The translations under genes were made by a program, and so were the position numbers. Below, piece after piece: positions 1 to 8,138 of a stretch of DNA of 64,000 nt. The notes under the pieces are model-generated. The model did no database searches and was not told where the DNA came from. It saw only the letters and a program-made list of their open reading frames with translations. The DNA lies in contig JBDHAD010000026.1 in assembly GCA_039588215.1 (NCBI GenBank), positions 24,719 to 88,718 of the forward strand, written 5' to 3'. The DNA is from JBDHAC01 sp039588215. GTDB lineage: Bacteria > Gemmatimonadota > Gemmatimonadetes > Palauibacterales > Palauibacteraceae. Within the stretch, counting starts at the first letter, position 1, and each line of letters begins with the position of its first letter.

Positions 1-1
1 C

Positions 2-1072
2 CCGATCGTGCTCGACATGATCATGGCCGAGAACACCGAGGACCGCCGGGCCGCCCTCGACCGGCTGCTCCCGATCCAGCGTGCGGACTTCAAGGGGATC
101 TTCGAGGTGATGTCACCGCGTCCGGTGACGATTCGGCTCCTGGATCCGCCGATCCACGAGTTCCTCCCGGAGGAGCAGCAGCTCGAGCGCGACCTCATCC
201 ACCTGGAGCGGTTGCGGGATGTCGTCGGAGGGATGGCGGTCCTCGCGGACACCATGCACCTGCTGGGGTCCGCCGCCAACGTTATCTCGGGAGAGGGGTT
301 GCCCCGGGCTATCGAGGAGATGGCCGACACCCAACTCGTGGATGACGTGATCGCGCGAAAGAAGGCGATCCTGAGCCGGGCACGCGCGCTCAAGGAGACC
401 AACCCCATGCTCGGGCACCGCGGCGTACGACTCGGGATGACCTACCCCGAGATCTACGAGATGCAGATCCGAGCCGTCCTCGAGGCGGCTGCCGAGTGCG
501 TCAAGGAAGGGATCGAGGTCCACCCGGAAATCATGGTTCCGCAGGTGTGCACGGCCGAGGAGCTCGCGATCACGGGAGAGCAGGTGCTCAGCTTGCAGAA
601 GGAGGTGGAGGAGGCGTTCGGTGTCGAGATCGACTTCCACTACGGGACCATGATGGAAGTCGTGCGCGCCTGTCTACGCGCGGAGCGGCTCGCCGACGTG
701 GCCGACTTCTTCTCGTTCGGGACGAACGACCTCACGCAGGCCACTTTCTCGTTCAGCCGTGAAGATGCAGAGAACAAGTTCCTCCCGCTTTACAACGAAC
801 AGGGAATCCTGAAGGACAACCCGTTCGAGGTGCTGGACCGGCAGGGCCTGGGTCGCCTGATGGAGCTCGCGGTCGAGTGGGGGCGCGCGACGAAGCCCGA
901 TCTCCAGGTCGGAATCTGCGGCGAGCACGGTGGGCACCCGGCGTCGATCCGCTTCTGTAACGAGATCGGACTGGACTACGTGTCGTGCTCCGCGCCGCGC
1001 ATCCCGGTGGCGCGTCTTGCCGCCGCTCACGCGCAGATCGCGGCGGAGACGCAGACCCGCGTAGACCTGTAG
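2..1072 (+). CDS. ppdK: Pyruvate, phosphate dikinase, C-terminal part (5' end outside window)
   Basis: Only the last 356 or so codons lie in the window; the frame is open at the left edge, so the GTG at 8 is internal. The visible part is the PEP/pyruvate-binding TIM barrel. It carries the stretch GVRLGMTYPEIYEMQ, the motif GTNDLTQ, and near the end YVSCSAPRIPVARLAAA with the catalytic cysteine, which is the PPDK pattern rather than that of PEP synthase or PTS enzyme I. The enzyme interconverts pyruvate, ATP and phosphate with PEP, AMP and pyrophosphate in the cytosol. Full-length family members are near 900 residues, so more than half is missing here. The stop codon is TAG at 1070. Confidence 0.95.
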   Translation, partial: PIVLDMIMAENTEDRRAALDRLLPIQRADFKGIFEVMSPRPVTIRLLDPPIHEFLPEEQQLERDLIHLERLRDVVGGMAVLADTMHLLGSAANVISGEGLPRAIEEMADTQLVDDVIARKKAILSRARALKETNPMLGHRGVRLGMTYPEIYEMQIRAVLEAAAECVKEGIEVHPEIMVPQVCTAEELAITGEQVLSLQKEVEEAFGVEIDFHYGTMMEVVRACLRAERLADVADFFSFGTNDLTQATFSFSREDAENKFLPLYNEQGILKDNPFEVLDRQGLGRLMELAVEWGRATKPDLQVGICGEHGGHPASIRFCNEIGLDYVSCSAPRIPVARLAAAHAQIAAETQTRVDL

Positions 1073-1100
1073 CGGAGGGATCGGTCAGGGCGGGCTGACA

Positions 1101-1131
1101 CGCGCCAGGAACGCGCCAGGAACGCGCCAGG
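1101..1131. repeat. Tandem 11-bp repeat between ppdK and the methyltransferase gene
   Basis: The unit CGCGCCAGGAA occurs at 1101 and 1112 and again as its first nine bases at 1123. It lies 30 bp after the ppdK stop, just upstream of the Shine-Dalgarno sequence of the next gene. Confidence 0.85.
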
Positions 1132-1157
1132 TTCTCCAGGACTTCAGGAGGCTAGCG

Positions 1158-1901
1158 ACGACGAGCCAGGACCATTTCTCGAGCTACGCGGATGCGTATC
1201 GGAGGTACCGACCCCGGTACCCCGAGACGCTGTTCGCGCACCTGGCTTCGCTGGCCCCCGGGCGCGTGAGGGCTTGGGACTGCGGCACGGGGAGCGGCCA
1301 GGCCGCCGCGGGTCTGGCCCATCACTTCGATGAGGTCGTCGCGAGCGACGTGAGCGAGCGCCAGATCGCCCATGCTCCGCGTACAGAACGCGTCCGTTAC
1401 CTGGTTTGCCGATCGGAAGCCTCTCCGTTTCCCGATGGCCGGATCGATCTGATAACCGTTGCACAGGCCCTCCACTGGTTCGATTTCGAGCCGTTCTTCA
1501 CCGAGGTGCAACGTGTCGCCCGCACCCAGGGCGTGCTGGGTTTCTGGAGCTACGGGCTCCTCAAGATCGCACCCGGCGTCGACGCCGTGCTGGGCCGGCT
1601 GTACGGAGACGTGCTCGGCGAGTACTGGCTCCCAGAGCGGAAGCACGTGGAGGAGGCGTACGCGAACATCCCCGTCCCGTTCGAGCGGCTTGAGGTCATG
1701 CAGCTCGAGATGAGGATGGAGTGGAGCCTGGAGGATCTGCTCGGCTACCTTTACACGTGGTCGGCCGGGCGTATCTACGTCCAGCGCCACGGGGAAGACC
1801 CCATCTCACTGGTCGAGGCGGAGCTTCGGGCTGCCTGGGGCGATGCCGAGCGCCTGATGGTCGTCTGGCCCGTGACGCTCAGGGCGTTTCGGGTGACATA
1901 G
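1158..1901 (+). CDS. Class I SAM-dependent methyltransferase (ubiE-like fold), probable ACG start
   Basis: The protein has the glycine-rich SAM motif WDCGTGSGQAAAGL and the later signature VAQALHWFDFEPFF, both typical of small-molecule methyltransferases of the UbiE/Methyltransf_11 group. The substrate is unknown. The first ordinary in-frame start is GTG at 1266, but it would begin four residues before the SAM motif and remove the family N-terminus (DHFSSYADAYRRYRPRYPETL), which is clearly encoded upstream from about 1170. A strong AGGAGG at 1146-1151 is followed after 6 nt by ACG at 1158, where a normal ATG would be expected. That start gives 247 residues, a usual length. If ACG is not used, the gene is truncated or its start codon is mutated. 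It ends facing the minus-strand lipoprotein gene. Confidence 0.75.
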   Translation, partial: TTSQDHFSSYADAYRRYRPRYPETLFAHLASLAPGRVRAWDCGTGSGQAAAGLAHHFDEVVASDVSERQIAHAPRTERVRYLVCRSEASPFPDGRIDLITVAQALHWFDFEPFFTEVQRVARTQGVLGFWSYGLLKIAPGVDAVLGRLYGDVLGEYWLPERKHVEEAYANIPVPFERLEVMQLEMRMEWSLEDLLGYLYTWSAGRIYVQRHGEDPISLVEAELRAAWGDAERLMVVWPVTLRAFRVT

Positions 1902-1940
1902 CCGGACCGACATGCCGCGTCCCCGAAGGCAGGATTCGGG

Positions 1941-2435
1941 TCATCCGCACAGGATTTGCCGCTCGTACCATTGCGCGCGGAACCCGCCCTCCACCGTGGA
2001 CCCGTCCTCGAACCGCAATCGGAACAGCCCGGGTAGGGAGCCGTCCGGTTCTCGCGTCCGGAACTCCACGAAGCCGAACGTGGACGGATCGCACCGAGTC
2101 ACTTCCGTGGTGCAGCGCATCGCACCTGCAATCCGCTCCTGATCGATCTCGAAACGCTCTCCGCCAAGTGCGTCGGCGGGCCGATACACGGAGATCCACA
2201 CGTACGGACGTAGCACCTCCGAACCCGTCGGTTCTCCCGGGTGAAGCGTGTCCGCCGATAGCGCGATCCAGGTGGCAAGGCCATCCCACGGCGCACAGCC
2301 ATCCCTCGCGTACGCGTAGGGCAAGCCGTCGGGCGGGCCCGACGGTGGACTTGTCTCCGATGGGCGGCAGGCGCCGAGCAAAAGGCAAAGTGGCACGATG
2401 ACCGCCAATGCGGTGCGGCTCACGCGTGTCGTCAT
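1941..2435 (-). CDS. Small lipoprotein of unknown function
   Basis: A 164-residue protein beginning MTTRVSRTALAVIVPLCLLL followed by the lipobox-like LLGAC, so probably a lipid-anchored envelope protein. Two ATGs are possible, at 2441 and 2435. GGAGG directly abuts the first but sits 6 nt before the second, so 2435 is preferred. The mature part has several cysteines (CAPWDG, MRCTTEVTRCD, QILCG) that could form disulfides. I recognise no family. It is convergent with the methyltransferase gene and divergent from the M16 protease pair. Confidence 0.75.
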   Translation of the reverse strand: MTTRVSRTALAVIVPLCLLLGACRPSETSPPSGPPDGLPYAYARDGCAPWDGLATWIALSADTLHPGEPTGSEVLRPYVWISVYRPADALGGERFEIDQERIAGAMRCTTEVTRCDPSTFGFVEFRTREPDGSLPGLFRLRFEDGSTVEGGFRAQWYERQILCG

Positions 2436-2470
2436 GTCCATCCTCCACAGGGGCTGTAATCGGGTGACAG

Positions 2471-2490
2471 CTCGAGGACGCCGCCTCGAG
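2471..2490. repeat. Inverted repeat between divergent genes
   Basis: CTCGAGG (2471-2477) and CCTCGAG (2484-2490) form a perfect 7-bp inverted repeat with a 6-bp spacer, in the 299-bp region between the lipoprotein gene (-) and the M16 pair (+). It could be an operator or chance. I see no clear promoter in the rest of this region. Confidence 0.45.
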
Positions 2491-2734
2491 ACGACGCGAG
2501 GTGGTACTGCGCTACGCATTGCATGTTTGTCCCGGTCTCGCTGTCTCTCCAGACCAGAACCGCCCCGCGTCTCCGATCTCTCGCCCGGCGACGTTTTCAT
2601 CGCCAGATTCAGGTCAGATGCATCTCGCCTCTGAGACCCGGCTGGTCGACCGCGAGCATGCAAGATGAAGTACGGCTGCGACCGGCCGTTCGCGAGCTCG
2701 GGGGCACCGACCGCGAATCGGAAGGAGTACCGAT

Positions 2735-4093
2735 ATGAGATGGCTCTTCGTGGCTGCGGCCACGTTGCTGGCGGGTGTCACCCCATCCCTGGCTCCCGGC
2801 AGCCTGGCCGCGCAAGAAGACGACGGGATCTTCCCCTTCGACTACGAGCTGGTCGAGCTGGACAACGGCTTCAGGGCCTATCTGATCCCGGTCAACGAGC
2901 CTGGACGCCTCGCCTACGTGAGCATGGTACGCACCGGCAGCCGGGACGAGGTGGAGGAGGGCAAGAGCGGTTTCGCCCACTTCTTCGAGCACATGATGTT
3001 CCGGGGTACGGAGAAGTACCCCTACTACGACGGAATCACCTCCGAGATGGGGGTGGACCGCAACGCGTTCACAAGCAACGACCGCACCGTCTACTACCTG
3101 GTCGGGAATAGCGAATACCTCGAGCAGATCATGGATCTGGAGTCCGACCGATTCCAGAACCTGGCCTACGACGAGCCGGGATTCCGCACCGAGGCTGGCG
3201 CGGTGCTGGGGGAGTACTCGCAGGGCGCGCTGAGCTCGGGCCGCTGGCTGAACGAGAAGACGCGCGAGACAGCCTTCGACCGCCACACCTACCGTCACAC
3301 GACGATCGGCTTCGAGGCCGACGTGCGGGCCATGCCGGAGGGCTACGAGTACAGCAAGTCGTTCTACGCGCGGTTCTATCGACCCGAGAACGTGATCCTG
3401 GTGATCGCCGGCGACTTCGACGTCGATTGGGCGAAGGAGCTGCTCGGGCAGTACTACGGCGGGTGGGAACCGGGCTATGTGCCGCCCGACATCGAGCCCG
3501 AGCCGGAGCAAACCGGGGCCCGCGAGCGCACCGTGTACTACCCCGGCCGCACACTCCCCATCGTGAACGTCAACTACAAATCGCCGGCCTGGAGCGCGAC
3601 GGACAAGATGGCGGTCGCGACTGAGGTGCTGGGCCAGGTGGCGTTTGGCTCCAACTCCGACCTCTACCGCAAGCTGGTGATCGAGGAGCAGCGGCTCCAG
3701 TCCCTGAACGCCGACTTCGGCCTGCAACGCGATCCGAGCCTCGTGGACATCTCGATGATGGTCAAGGACGCGGCCGACATCGAGCCGATCAAGGCCGAGA
3801 TCCAGGCCACGATCGAGCGCTTTCAGACCGAGCTGGTAGACGACAAGCGCCTGGAAGACACGAAGAGCAACCTCAAGTACGGCTACCTCATGGGGCTCGA
3901 GACGGGTCAGCAGGTCGCCTTCTCGTTGATGACGACGATCATCAACACGGGGACGCTGGAAGCGATCGAAGACTACTACGCCACGCTCGCCTCGCTCACG
4001 CCCGAGGACATTCGTGGGGCCGCGAGAGCGGTGTTGAAGGAGAGCGCCCGCACGACGATCACCATGTTGCAGGCGGAGGGAGGTGCCGAATGA
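2735..4093 (+). CDS. Secreted M16 family zinc metalloprotease, catalytic subunit
   Basis: The 452-residue protein starts with a signal peptide (MRWLFVAAATLLAGV, probable cleavage after SLAAQ). It carries the M16 inverted zinc motif HFFEH at residues 82-86 within FAHFFEHMMFRGTEKYP, with the usual further glutamate in the TEAGAVLGEY segment some 70 residues on. The second, non-catalytic M16 half follows. AAGGAG lies about 8 nt before the ATG. The stop overlaps the start of the next gene (ATGA), so the two are translationally coupled. Such pairs usually form a heterodimer in which this subunit supplies the zinc site. Likely role: degradation of peptides in the periplasm or at the envelope. Confidence 0.92.
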   Translation: MRWLFVAAATLLAGVTPSLAPGSLAAQEDDGIFPFDYELVELDNGFRAYLIPVNEPGRLAYVSMVRTGSRDEVEEGKSGFAHFFEHMMFRGTEKYPYYDGITSEMGVDRNAFTSNDRTVYYLVGNSEYLEQIMDLESDRFQNLAYDEPGFRTEAGAVLGEYSQGALSSGRWLNEKTRETAFDRHTYRHTTIGFEADVRAMPEGYEYSKSFYARFYRPENVILVIAGDFDVDWAKELLGQYYGGWEPGYVPPDIEPEPEQTGARERTVYYPGRTLPIVNVNYKSPAWSATDKMAVATEVLGQVAFGSNSDLYRKLVIEEQRLQSLNADFGLQRDPSLVDISMMVKDAADIEPIKAEIQATIERFQTELVDDKRLEDTKSNLKYGYLMGLETGQQVAFSLMTTIINTGTLEAIEDYYATLASLTPEDIRGAARAVLKESARTTITMLQAEGGAE

Positions 4094-5709
4094 ACGCCCC
4101 CACCAGCATCCGTCCTCAGGCACGAGCATTCATCACCAGCCTGGCGCTGATCGGTGCGGCGTGGGTCGGCGCCATCACGACCGCCTGTGCCCCGTTTGAA
4201 ACCGGCGGAGGCCCCGAGGGCACCATCACCCTGCCCGAGCCCGAGTCGCCCTATATCGCGTTCAACATCTGGGTGAAAGCGGGGTCGCAGAACGACCCGG
4301 CGGGCAAGGAGGGTTTGGCGGCGCTCACGGCATCGCTCCTCTCCGCCGGCTCCACGATCGCGGACAGCTACCAGGCGATTCTCGAGAAGCTGTATCCGAT
4401 GGCGGCCGGGTACGGCGGGAGCGTGGACAAGGAGATGACCGTGTTCCGCGGTCGCGTCCACGAGGACAACCTCGAGGACTACTACACGCTGTTCAAGAAC
4501 TCCCTGCTCCAACCCGCGTTCAACGAAGAAGACTTCGCGCGGGTGAAGTCGCAGACGCTCAATTATCTGGAACGTGGCCGTCGCTACAACCGCGATGAGG
4601 AGCTCTCGAAGGAGTTGCTGTTCTGGATGGCGTACGAGGGGACGCCGTACGAGCATCCCGAGGAGGGCTATGTGGAGACCGTAGAGTCGATCACGCTGGA
4701 CGACGTGCGTGCCTTCTACGATCAGCACTACGTCCGCAACAGCATCGTCGTGGGTGTGGGCGGCGGATACCCGGACGCGTTCGTCGAACGGGTGCGGGCC
4801 GACTTCGACCTACTGCCCGAGGGCTCGGTGGCGACGGTGAACGCGCCCGAGCCGATGATACCCGAAGGCGTCAAGGTGCTGATCGTCGAGAAGGACACGA
4901 AGTCGACTCCGATCTCCTTCGGGTTCCCCACGACGCTCACCCGGGGGGACGACGACTTCTTCGCGATGGTCACCGCCAACTCGTGGTTCGGAGAGCACCG
5001 CAACTCGTTCAGTCATCTGTATCAGGTGATCCGTGACGAGCGCGGCATGAACTACGGTGACTACAGCTACATCGAGGCGTTTCCACGCGGGTACAGAACG
5101 CAGCAGCCGCCGGTCAACGTCCCACGTCGCAGCCACCTGTTCGAGGTGTGGATCCGGCCGATCTCGCTCACGGAGCCTGACAACCTCCACGAGCGCTCCC
5201 TGTTCGCGACCCGGGCGGCCATGCGCGAGCTGGAGCACCTGGTCGAGACGGGGATGACGGAAGAGACGTTCGAGTCGAGCCGAAAGTTCCTCCACAACTA
5301 CACGCAGAAATACGGGACCACGGTCAGCCGACGACTCTCCTACAAGGTGGACGACGAGTTCTACGGGATAGGTGGCGAAGGCTTCCTGGCCTCGATCCGA
5401 CCAGGGCTGGCCGACCTGTCCCTGGAGGAGGTGAACGAAGCGATTCGCACACACCTTCAGACCACCGACATGTGGGTCGTGTTTATCACCGCCGACGCCG
5501 CGGGGATGAAGGAGCTGCTGCTGAGCGGCGAGCCGACTCCCATCACATACGCGGGAGACAAACCGGACGAGCTTCTGGCCGAGGACGCGGAGATCGCGGC
5601 CTTCCCGATCCCGGTGGACGAGGACGACATCACGATCCTCGGAATCGAGGAGGTGTTCCAGAGCCCACGCGCGACGCCGACGGAGGTGGCCACCGACGAG
5701 CAGGAATAG
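4090..5709 (+). CDS. M16 family protease partner subunit, non-catalytic
   Basis: 539 residues, overlapping the upstream M16 gene by 4 bp (ATGA). The N-terminus is hydrophobic and ends at TTAC, a weak lipobox, so it may be a lipoprotein. The first domain follows the M16 pattern (VKAGSQNDPAGKEGLAALTASLL) but the HxxEH position reads GLAALTASL, so the zinc ligands are absent. The middle has the conserved DDVRAFYDQHYVRNS region and the C-terminal half resembles the second M16 domain. It is the substrate-binding or structural partner of the upstream catalytic subunit, as in the alpha/beta pair of mitochondrial processing peptidase. The C-terminus is acidic. Confidence 0.88.
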   Translation: MNAPTSIRPQARAFITSLALIGAAWVGAITTACAPFETGGGPEGTITLPEPESPYIAFNIWVKAGSQNDPAGKEGLAALTASLLSAGSTIADSYQAILEKLYPMAAGYGGSVDKEMTVFRGRVHEDNLEDYYTLFKNSLLQPAFNEEDFARVKSQTLNYLERGRRYNRDEELSKELLFWMAYEGTPYEHPEEGYVETVESITLDDVRAFYDQHYVRNSIVVGVGGGYPDAFVERVRADFDLLPEGSVATVNAPEPMIPEGVKVLIVEKDTKSTPISFGFPTTLTRGDDDFFAMVTANSWFGEHRNSFSHLYQVIRDERGMNYGDYSYIEAFPRGYRTQQPPVNVPRRSHLFEVWIRPISLTEPDNLHERSLFATRAAMRELEHLVETGMTEETFESSRKFLHNYTQKYGTTVSRRLSYKVDDEFYGIGGEGFLASIRPGLADLSLEEVNEAIRTHLQTTDMWVVFITADAAGMKELLLSGEPTPITYAGDKPDELLAEDAEIAAFPIPVDEDDITILGIEEVFQSPRATPTEVATDEQE

Positions 5710-5734
5710 CGCGGATACCCATGGGCGGCGTGAG

Positions 5735-5755
5735 GGTGAGCCCCGGGGGCTCACC
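5735..5755. terminator. Hairpin after the M16 pair
   Basis: GGTGAGCC (5735-5742) and GGCTCACC (5748-5755) form a perfect 8-bp GC-rich stem with a 5-nt loop, 25 bp after the M16 partner stop. No T-tract follows, so it may slow polymerase or protect the 3' end rather than act as a classical intrinsic terminator. Confidence 0.55.
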
Positions 5756-5787
5756 TCGCGCCGATCTGCAAGCGGAGGGTCAAGGAA

Positions 5788-6171
5788 CTGAAGGTCTACT
5801 GCACGTACTGCTCGGCCAGCAAGCGATCGGACCCGGGAGATCTTCCGGCGATCGAGCGATACGTAAGTCGTCGTATCGATGCGGTGCGTGACGATGCAGC
5901 GCGAGATGGCCGGACGCTCGTAATCCTGTCGGGACGATACGGACTCGTCATGTCGGATGATCCGATTCCCTATTACGACCACCTCCTGCAGCCAGATGAG
6001 GTGGATGCTCTAGCGAGACGGGTGGCGGATCAAATGACCGTTCGAGGGATCACGGATCTGAGGTTCTACATGAGATCGGTGGAAGACGATCCGGATGTGA
6101 GACCATATAGGGACGCGATGGAAGAGGCGTGCAGGCTGGCCGAGGTGAAGATGGGCGCGCGGACTCTATAG
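5788..6171 (+). CDS. Small uncharacterised protein (DUF6884-like), probable CTG start
   Basis: The frame encodes KVYCTYCSASKRSDPGDLPAIERY and then TLVILSGRYGLV, with a cysteine-rich beta strand followed by an SGRYGLV strand, reminiscent of the DUF6884 group. The only ordinary start, GTG at 5884, would delete the conserved first strand. A CTG at 5788 lies 9 nt after GGAGG (5774-5778) and gives a 127-residue protein beginning M-K-V-Y-C-T-Y-C. There is no ATG, GTG or TTG between the in-frame stop at 5737 and 5884. Function unknown. The gene follows the hairpin that ends the M16 operon and stands alone. Confidence 0.65.
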   Translation: MKVYCTYCSASKRSDPGDLPAIERYVSRRIDAVRDDAARDGRTLVILSGRYGLVMSDDPIPYYDHLLQPDEVDALARRVADQMTVRGITDLRFYMRSVEDDPDVRPYRDAMEEACRLAEVKMGARTL

Positions 6172-6446
6172 CCGTCGTGCGTTTCACCACGAGAGATAGC
6201 TCCCTGTTGGCAAACCGCGGTGTGGTCTGCCTGGCTGCCTGTCGAACGAGGACGGACGTGGAATCCCCGTGTCAGCGCGCTCCGTGAGCGCCGCTAGAAA
6301 CGGGACTCCGTCGATAACTTCCGTGCTCACCAACGTGTGACACCAATCACAGACAACTCCCCTCCCGGATGCTATTCTCCTCGGTGTCTGGAGGTGACCG
6401 AGTCGATTTCGAATAGTCCACGCACACATACGACACTGGAGGACCG

Positions 6447-6965
6447 ATGCGGTTCATAATGGCGGTCGCGTTGCTGGGTCTGGTGTTACCGGCGCCGGCG
6501 CGCGCGCAGGAAGAGGAGCACGCGCACGAGCACGATGCTTCGGCGATGAGCGAGATTCCGTCTCTGACCGAGCAACAGATGCAGGAGTTGAAGACGGGGG
6601 GTGGGATGGGCTTCGCGAAGCTGGCGGAGGTCAACCATTATCCCGGCCCCAAGCACGTCCTGGAGCTGGCGGATCAGCTCGAGCTCACCGACGAGCAGCG
6701 GGAGATGGTCGGCGGGATCCGGGCCAAGATGCTGGAGAAGGCGATTCCCCTCGGCGAGAAGATCATCCAGGCGGAGAGCCAGCTCAACATGCGATTCCAG
6801 CACGGGCACATCGATGAGACGCTGCTTCGCGAGGCTACGGACCAGATCGCTGCCCTGTACGGGGAGTTGCGGTACGCGCATCTCGCCGCGCACCTGGCGG
6901 CGCAGGCGCTCCTGAGCGAGGAGCAGATCGCGACGTACGACAGCCTGCGGGGTTACACGCCCTAA
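6447..6965 (+). CDS. Periplasmic Spy/CpxP-like protein
   Basis: 172 residues with a clear signal peptide (MRFIMAVALLGLVLPAPARA) and a short histidine-rich stretch after it (EEEHAHEHD). The rest is predicted helical and contains the LELTDEQREMV-type motif of the LTXXQ/Spy-CpxP group, then a second helical hairpin ending LLSEEQIATYDSL. Such proteins are periplasmic chaperones or metal-responsive factors. GGAGG lies 6 nt before the ATG. The 275 bp upstream hold no other gene. Confidence 0.8.
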   Translation: MRFIMAVALLGLVLPAPARAQEEEHAHEHDASAMSEIPSLTEQQMQELKTGGGMGFAKLAEVNHYPGPKHVLELADQLELTDEQREMVGGIRAKMLEKAIPLGEKIIQAESQLNMRFQHGHIDETLLREATDQIAALYGELRYAHLAAHLAAQALLSEEQIATYDSLRGYTP

Positions 6966-7025
6966 CCCATCCCACGCGCGCGGGCCCGGGCGAGCGTGTT
7001 CGTCCGGGCCCCCACCACGGAGCCG

Positions 7026-7469
7026 ATGCCACACGAATTCACGGTAACCCGAAAGGTAGAGTTCGCCGACACGGATACGGCCGGTGTCGTCCACTTTGCG
7101 GCCTTCTTCCGCTACATGGAGGAGGCAGAGCACGAGTTCTACCGATCGCTGGGAGAGTCCGCCTACCGGTGGGAGCCGGACGGTGTGATCGGGATGCCAC
7201 GGGTCTCCGCGCGGTGTGATTTTCTTCGCCCGCTTCGCTACCCCGAAGAAGTGGAGATTCACCTCACCGTTCGAGAGAAGTCATCCAAGGCGATCGGCTA
7301 CGACGTAGTGTTCCGGAAGGCGGACGGCGAGTCATCCGTGGAGATCGCACGCGGAGCCATGAAAGTGGTGTACGCATCGCGCGCGCACGGCGCACAGGAA
7401 TGGACGGCCGCGGACCTTCCGCCCGTCCTTCAAGAGCGAATCGAGGTCGCACCGGAGGTGATCGCATGA
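7026..7469 (+). CDS. Acyl-CoA thioesterase, 4HBT/FadM-YbgC type
   Basis: A 147-residue hot-dog-fold protein. The signature FADTDTAGVVHFAAFFRYMEEAEHEF matches the catalytic Asp region of the 4-hydroxybenzoyl-CoA thioesterase family, followed by RVSARCDFLRPLRYPEEVEIHLTV. It hydrolyses an acyl-CoA thioester in the cytosol; the acyl chain cannot be told from sequence. ATG at 7026 is chosen over an upstream GTG at 6996 because the fold begins just after it and GGAG precedes it. Its stop overlaps the next start (ATGA). Confidence 0.9.
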   Translation: MPHEFTVTRKVEFADTDTAGVVHFAAFFRYMEEAEHEFYRSLGESAYRWEPDGVIGMPRVSARCDFLRPLRYPEEVEIHLTVREKSSKAIGYDVVFRKADGESSVEIARGAMKVVYASRAHGAQEWTAADLPPVLQERIEVAPEVIA

Positions 7470-8107
7470 GGTGGATCGGGAGCTCGATGTTCGCGCTCGC
7501 TGCAGTCATGCTCCTGACGGGTTCGGTCCGGGCGCAGGGGGTGCGGGGGCTCGAGGTCGGGGCCGGGGTGGCGATGACCACGAACCCGGTCGAGACGCTG
7601 TCCGGCGCGAGCTGCCCGGCGGGGAAGACCTGGGCGACCGAAGGACGGCTCGCGTGGCGCTTCTCGCGGGTGGTCGCTCTCGAAGGGAGCACGGCCCTGC
7701 ACTGGGAGTCCGGGGAGGACTGTGTGGAGAGAGACCCACCGCTGCCCCTGGGCCCGTTCGAACGAGACGTGCGCGACTACCCCGGTGGCTACCCGTTCAC
7801 GACGAGTGACGTGCGGCTCGCGTTCGAGCCTTCGAGCCCCAGCGGGACCACCTGGTTCCGAGCGTTCGGGGGCTGGGGCTACATGTGGGGGAAAAAGATC
7901 CCTTATTGGCTGGCCGGGGGTGGAGTAGTGTTCGGTGGCCGAATCCGGTTCGTGCTCGACGCCGAGTGGAAGTGGTTCGACGTGCCGTTCGACTCGATCA
8001 CACAGAGCTTCCTTGACGCCGCTCTGATCTCGGAGGAGATCACAGATACCGGAGAGGATCCTCATACGACTTTCGCGGTGAAGCTGGGCTTCCGACTCAT
8101 GCTGTAG
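7466..8107 (+). CDS. Secreted beta-barrel-like protein of unknown function
   Basis: A 213-residue protein with a signal peptide (MRWIGSSMFALAAVMLLTG, cleavage near VRAQ). The mature part is a series of amphipathic strands rich in aromatic residues and glycine (FGGWGYMWGKK, RFVLDAEWKWFDV) and ends in FAVKLGFRLML, which looks like a small outer-membrane barrel. GGAGG lies 7 nt before the ATG. It is coupled to the thioesterase by a 4-bp overlap, an odd pairing that suggests shared expression rather than a shared pathway. Confidence 0.75.
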   Translation: MRWIGSSMFALAAVMLLTGSVRAQGVRGLEVGAGVAMTTNPVETLSGASCPAGKTWATEGRLAWRFSRVVALEGSTALHWESGEDCVERDPPLPLGPFERDVRDYPGGYPFTTSDVRLAFEPSSPSGTTWFRAFGGWGYMWGKKIPYWLAGGGVVFGGRIRFVLDAEWKWFDVPFDSITQSFLDAALISEEITDTGEDPHTTFAVKLGFRLML

Positions 8108-8119
8108 ATATTGGTAACC

Positions 8120-8135
8120 ACCTTGACGACAAGGT
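8120..8135. promoter_or_regulatory. Inverted repeat just upstream of the SDR gene
   Basis: ACCTTG-ACGA-CAAGGT is a perfect 6-bp inverted repeat ending 3 bp before the SDR ATG. Its right arm covers the position of the Shine-Dalgarno sequence, so it could occlude the start when folded in RNA or bind a regulator. Confidence 0.4.
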
Positions 8136-8138
8136 CAT

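Noticed and set aside
2609..4129. 506-codon open frame on the minus strand across the M16 gene
   Set aside because: It mirrors the codons of the M16 protease on the other strand, is rich in the Val-Asp-His-Arg pattern of antisense frames in high-G+C DNA, and has no domain.
6184..6429. 81-codon minus-strand frame upstream of the Spy-like gene
   Set aside because: Contains a CxxC-H by chance, but no start signal or conserved look, and it occupies the promoter region of the next gene.
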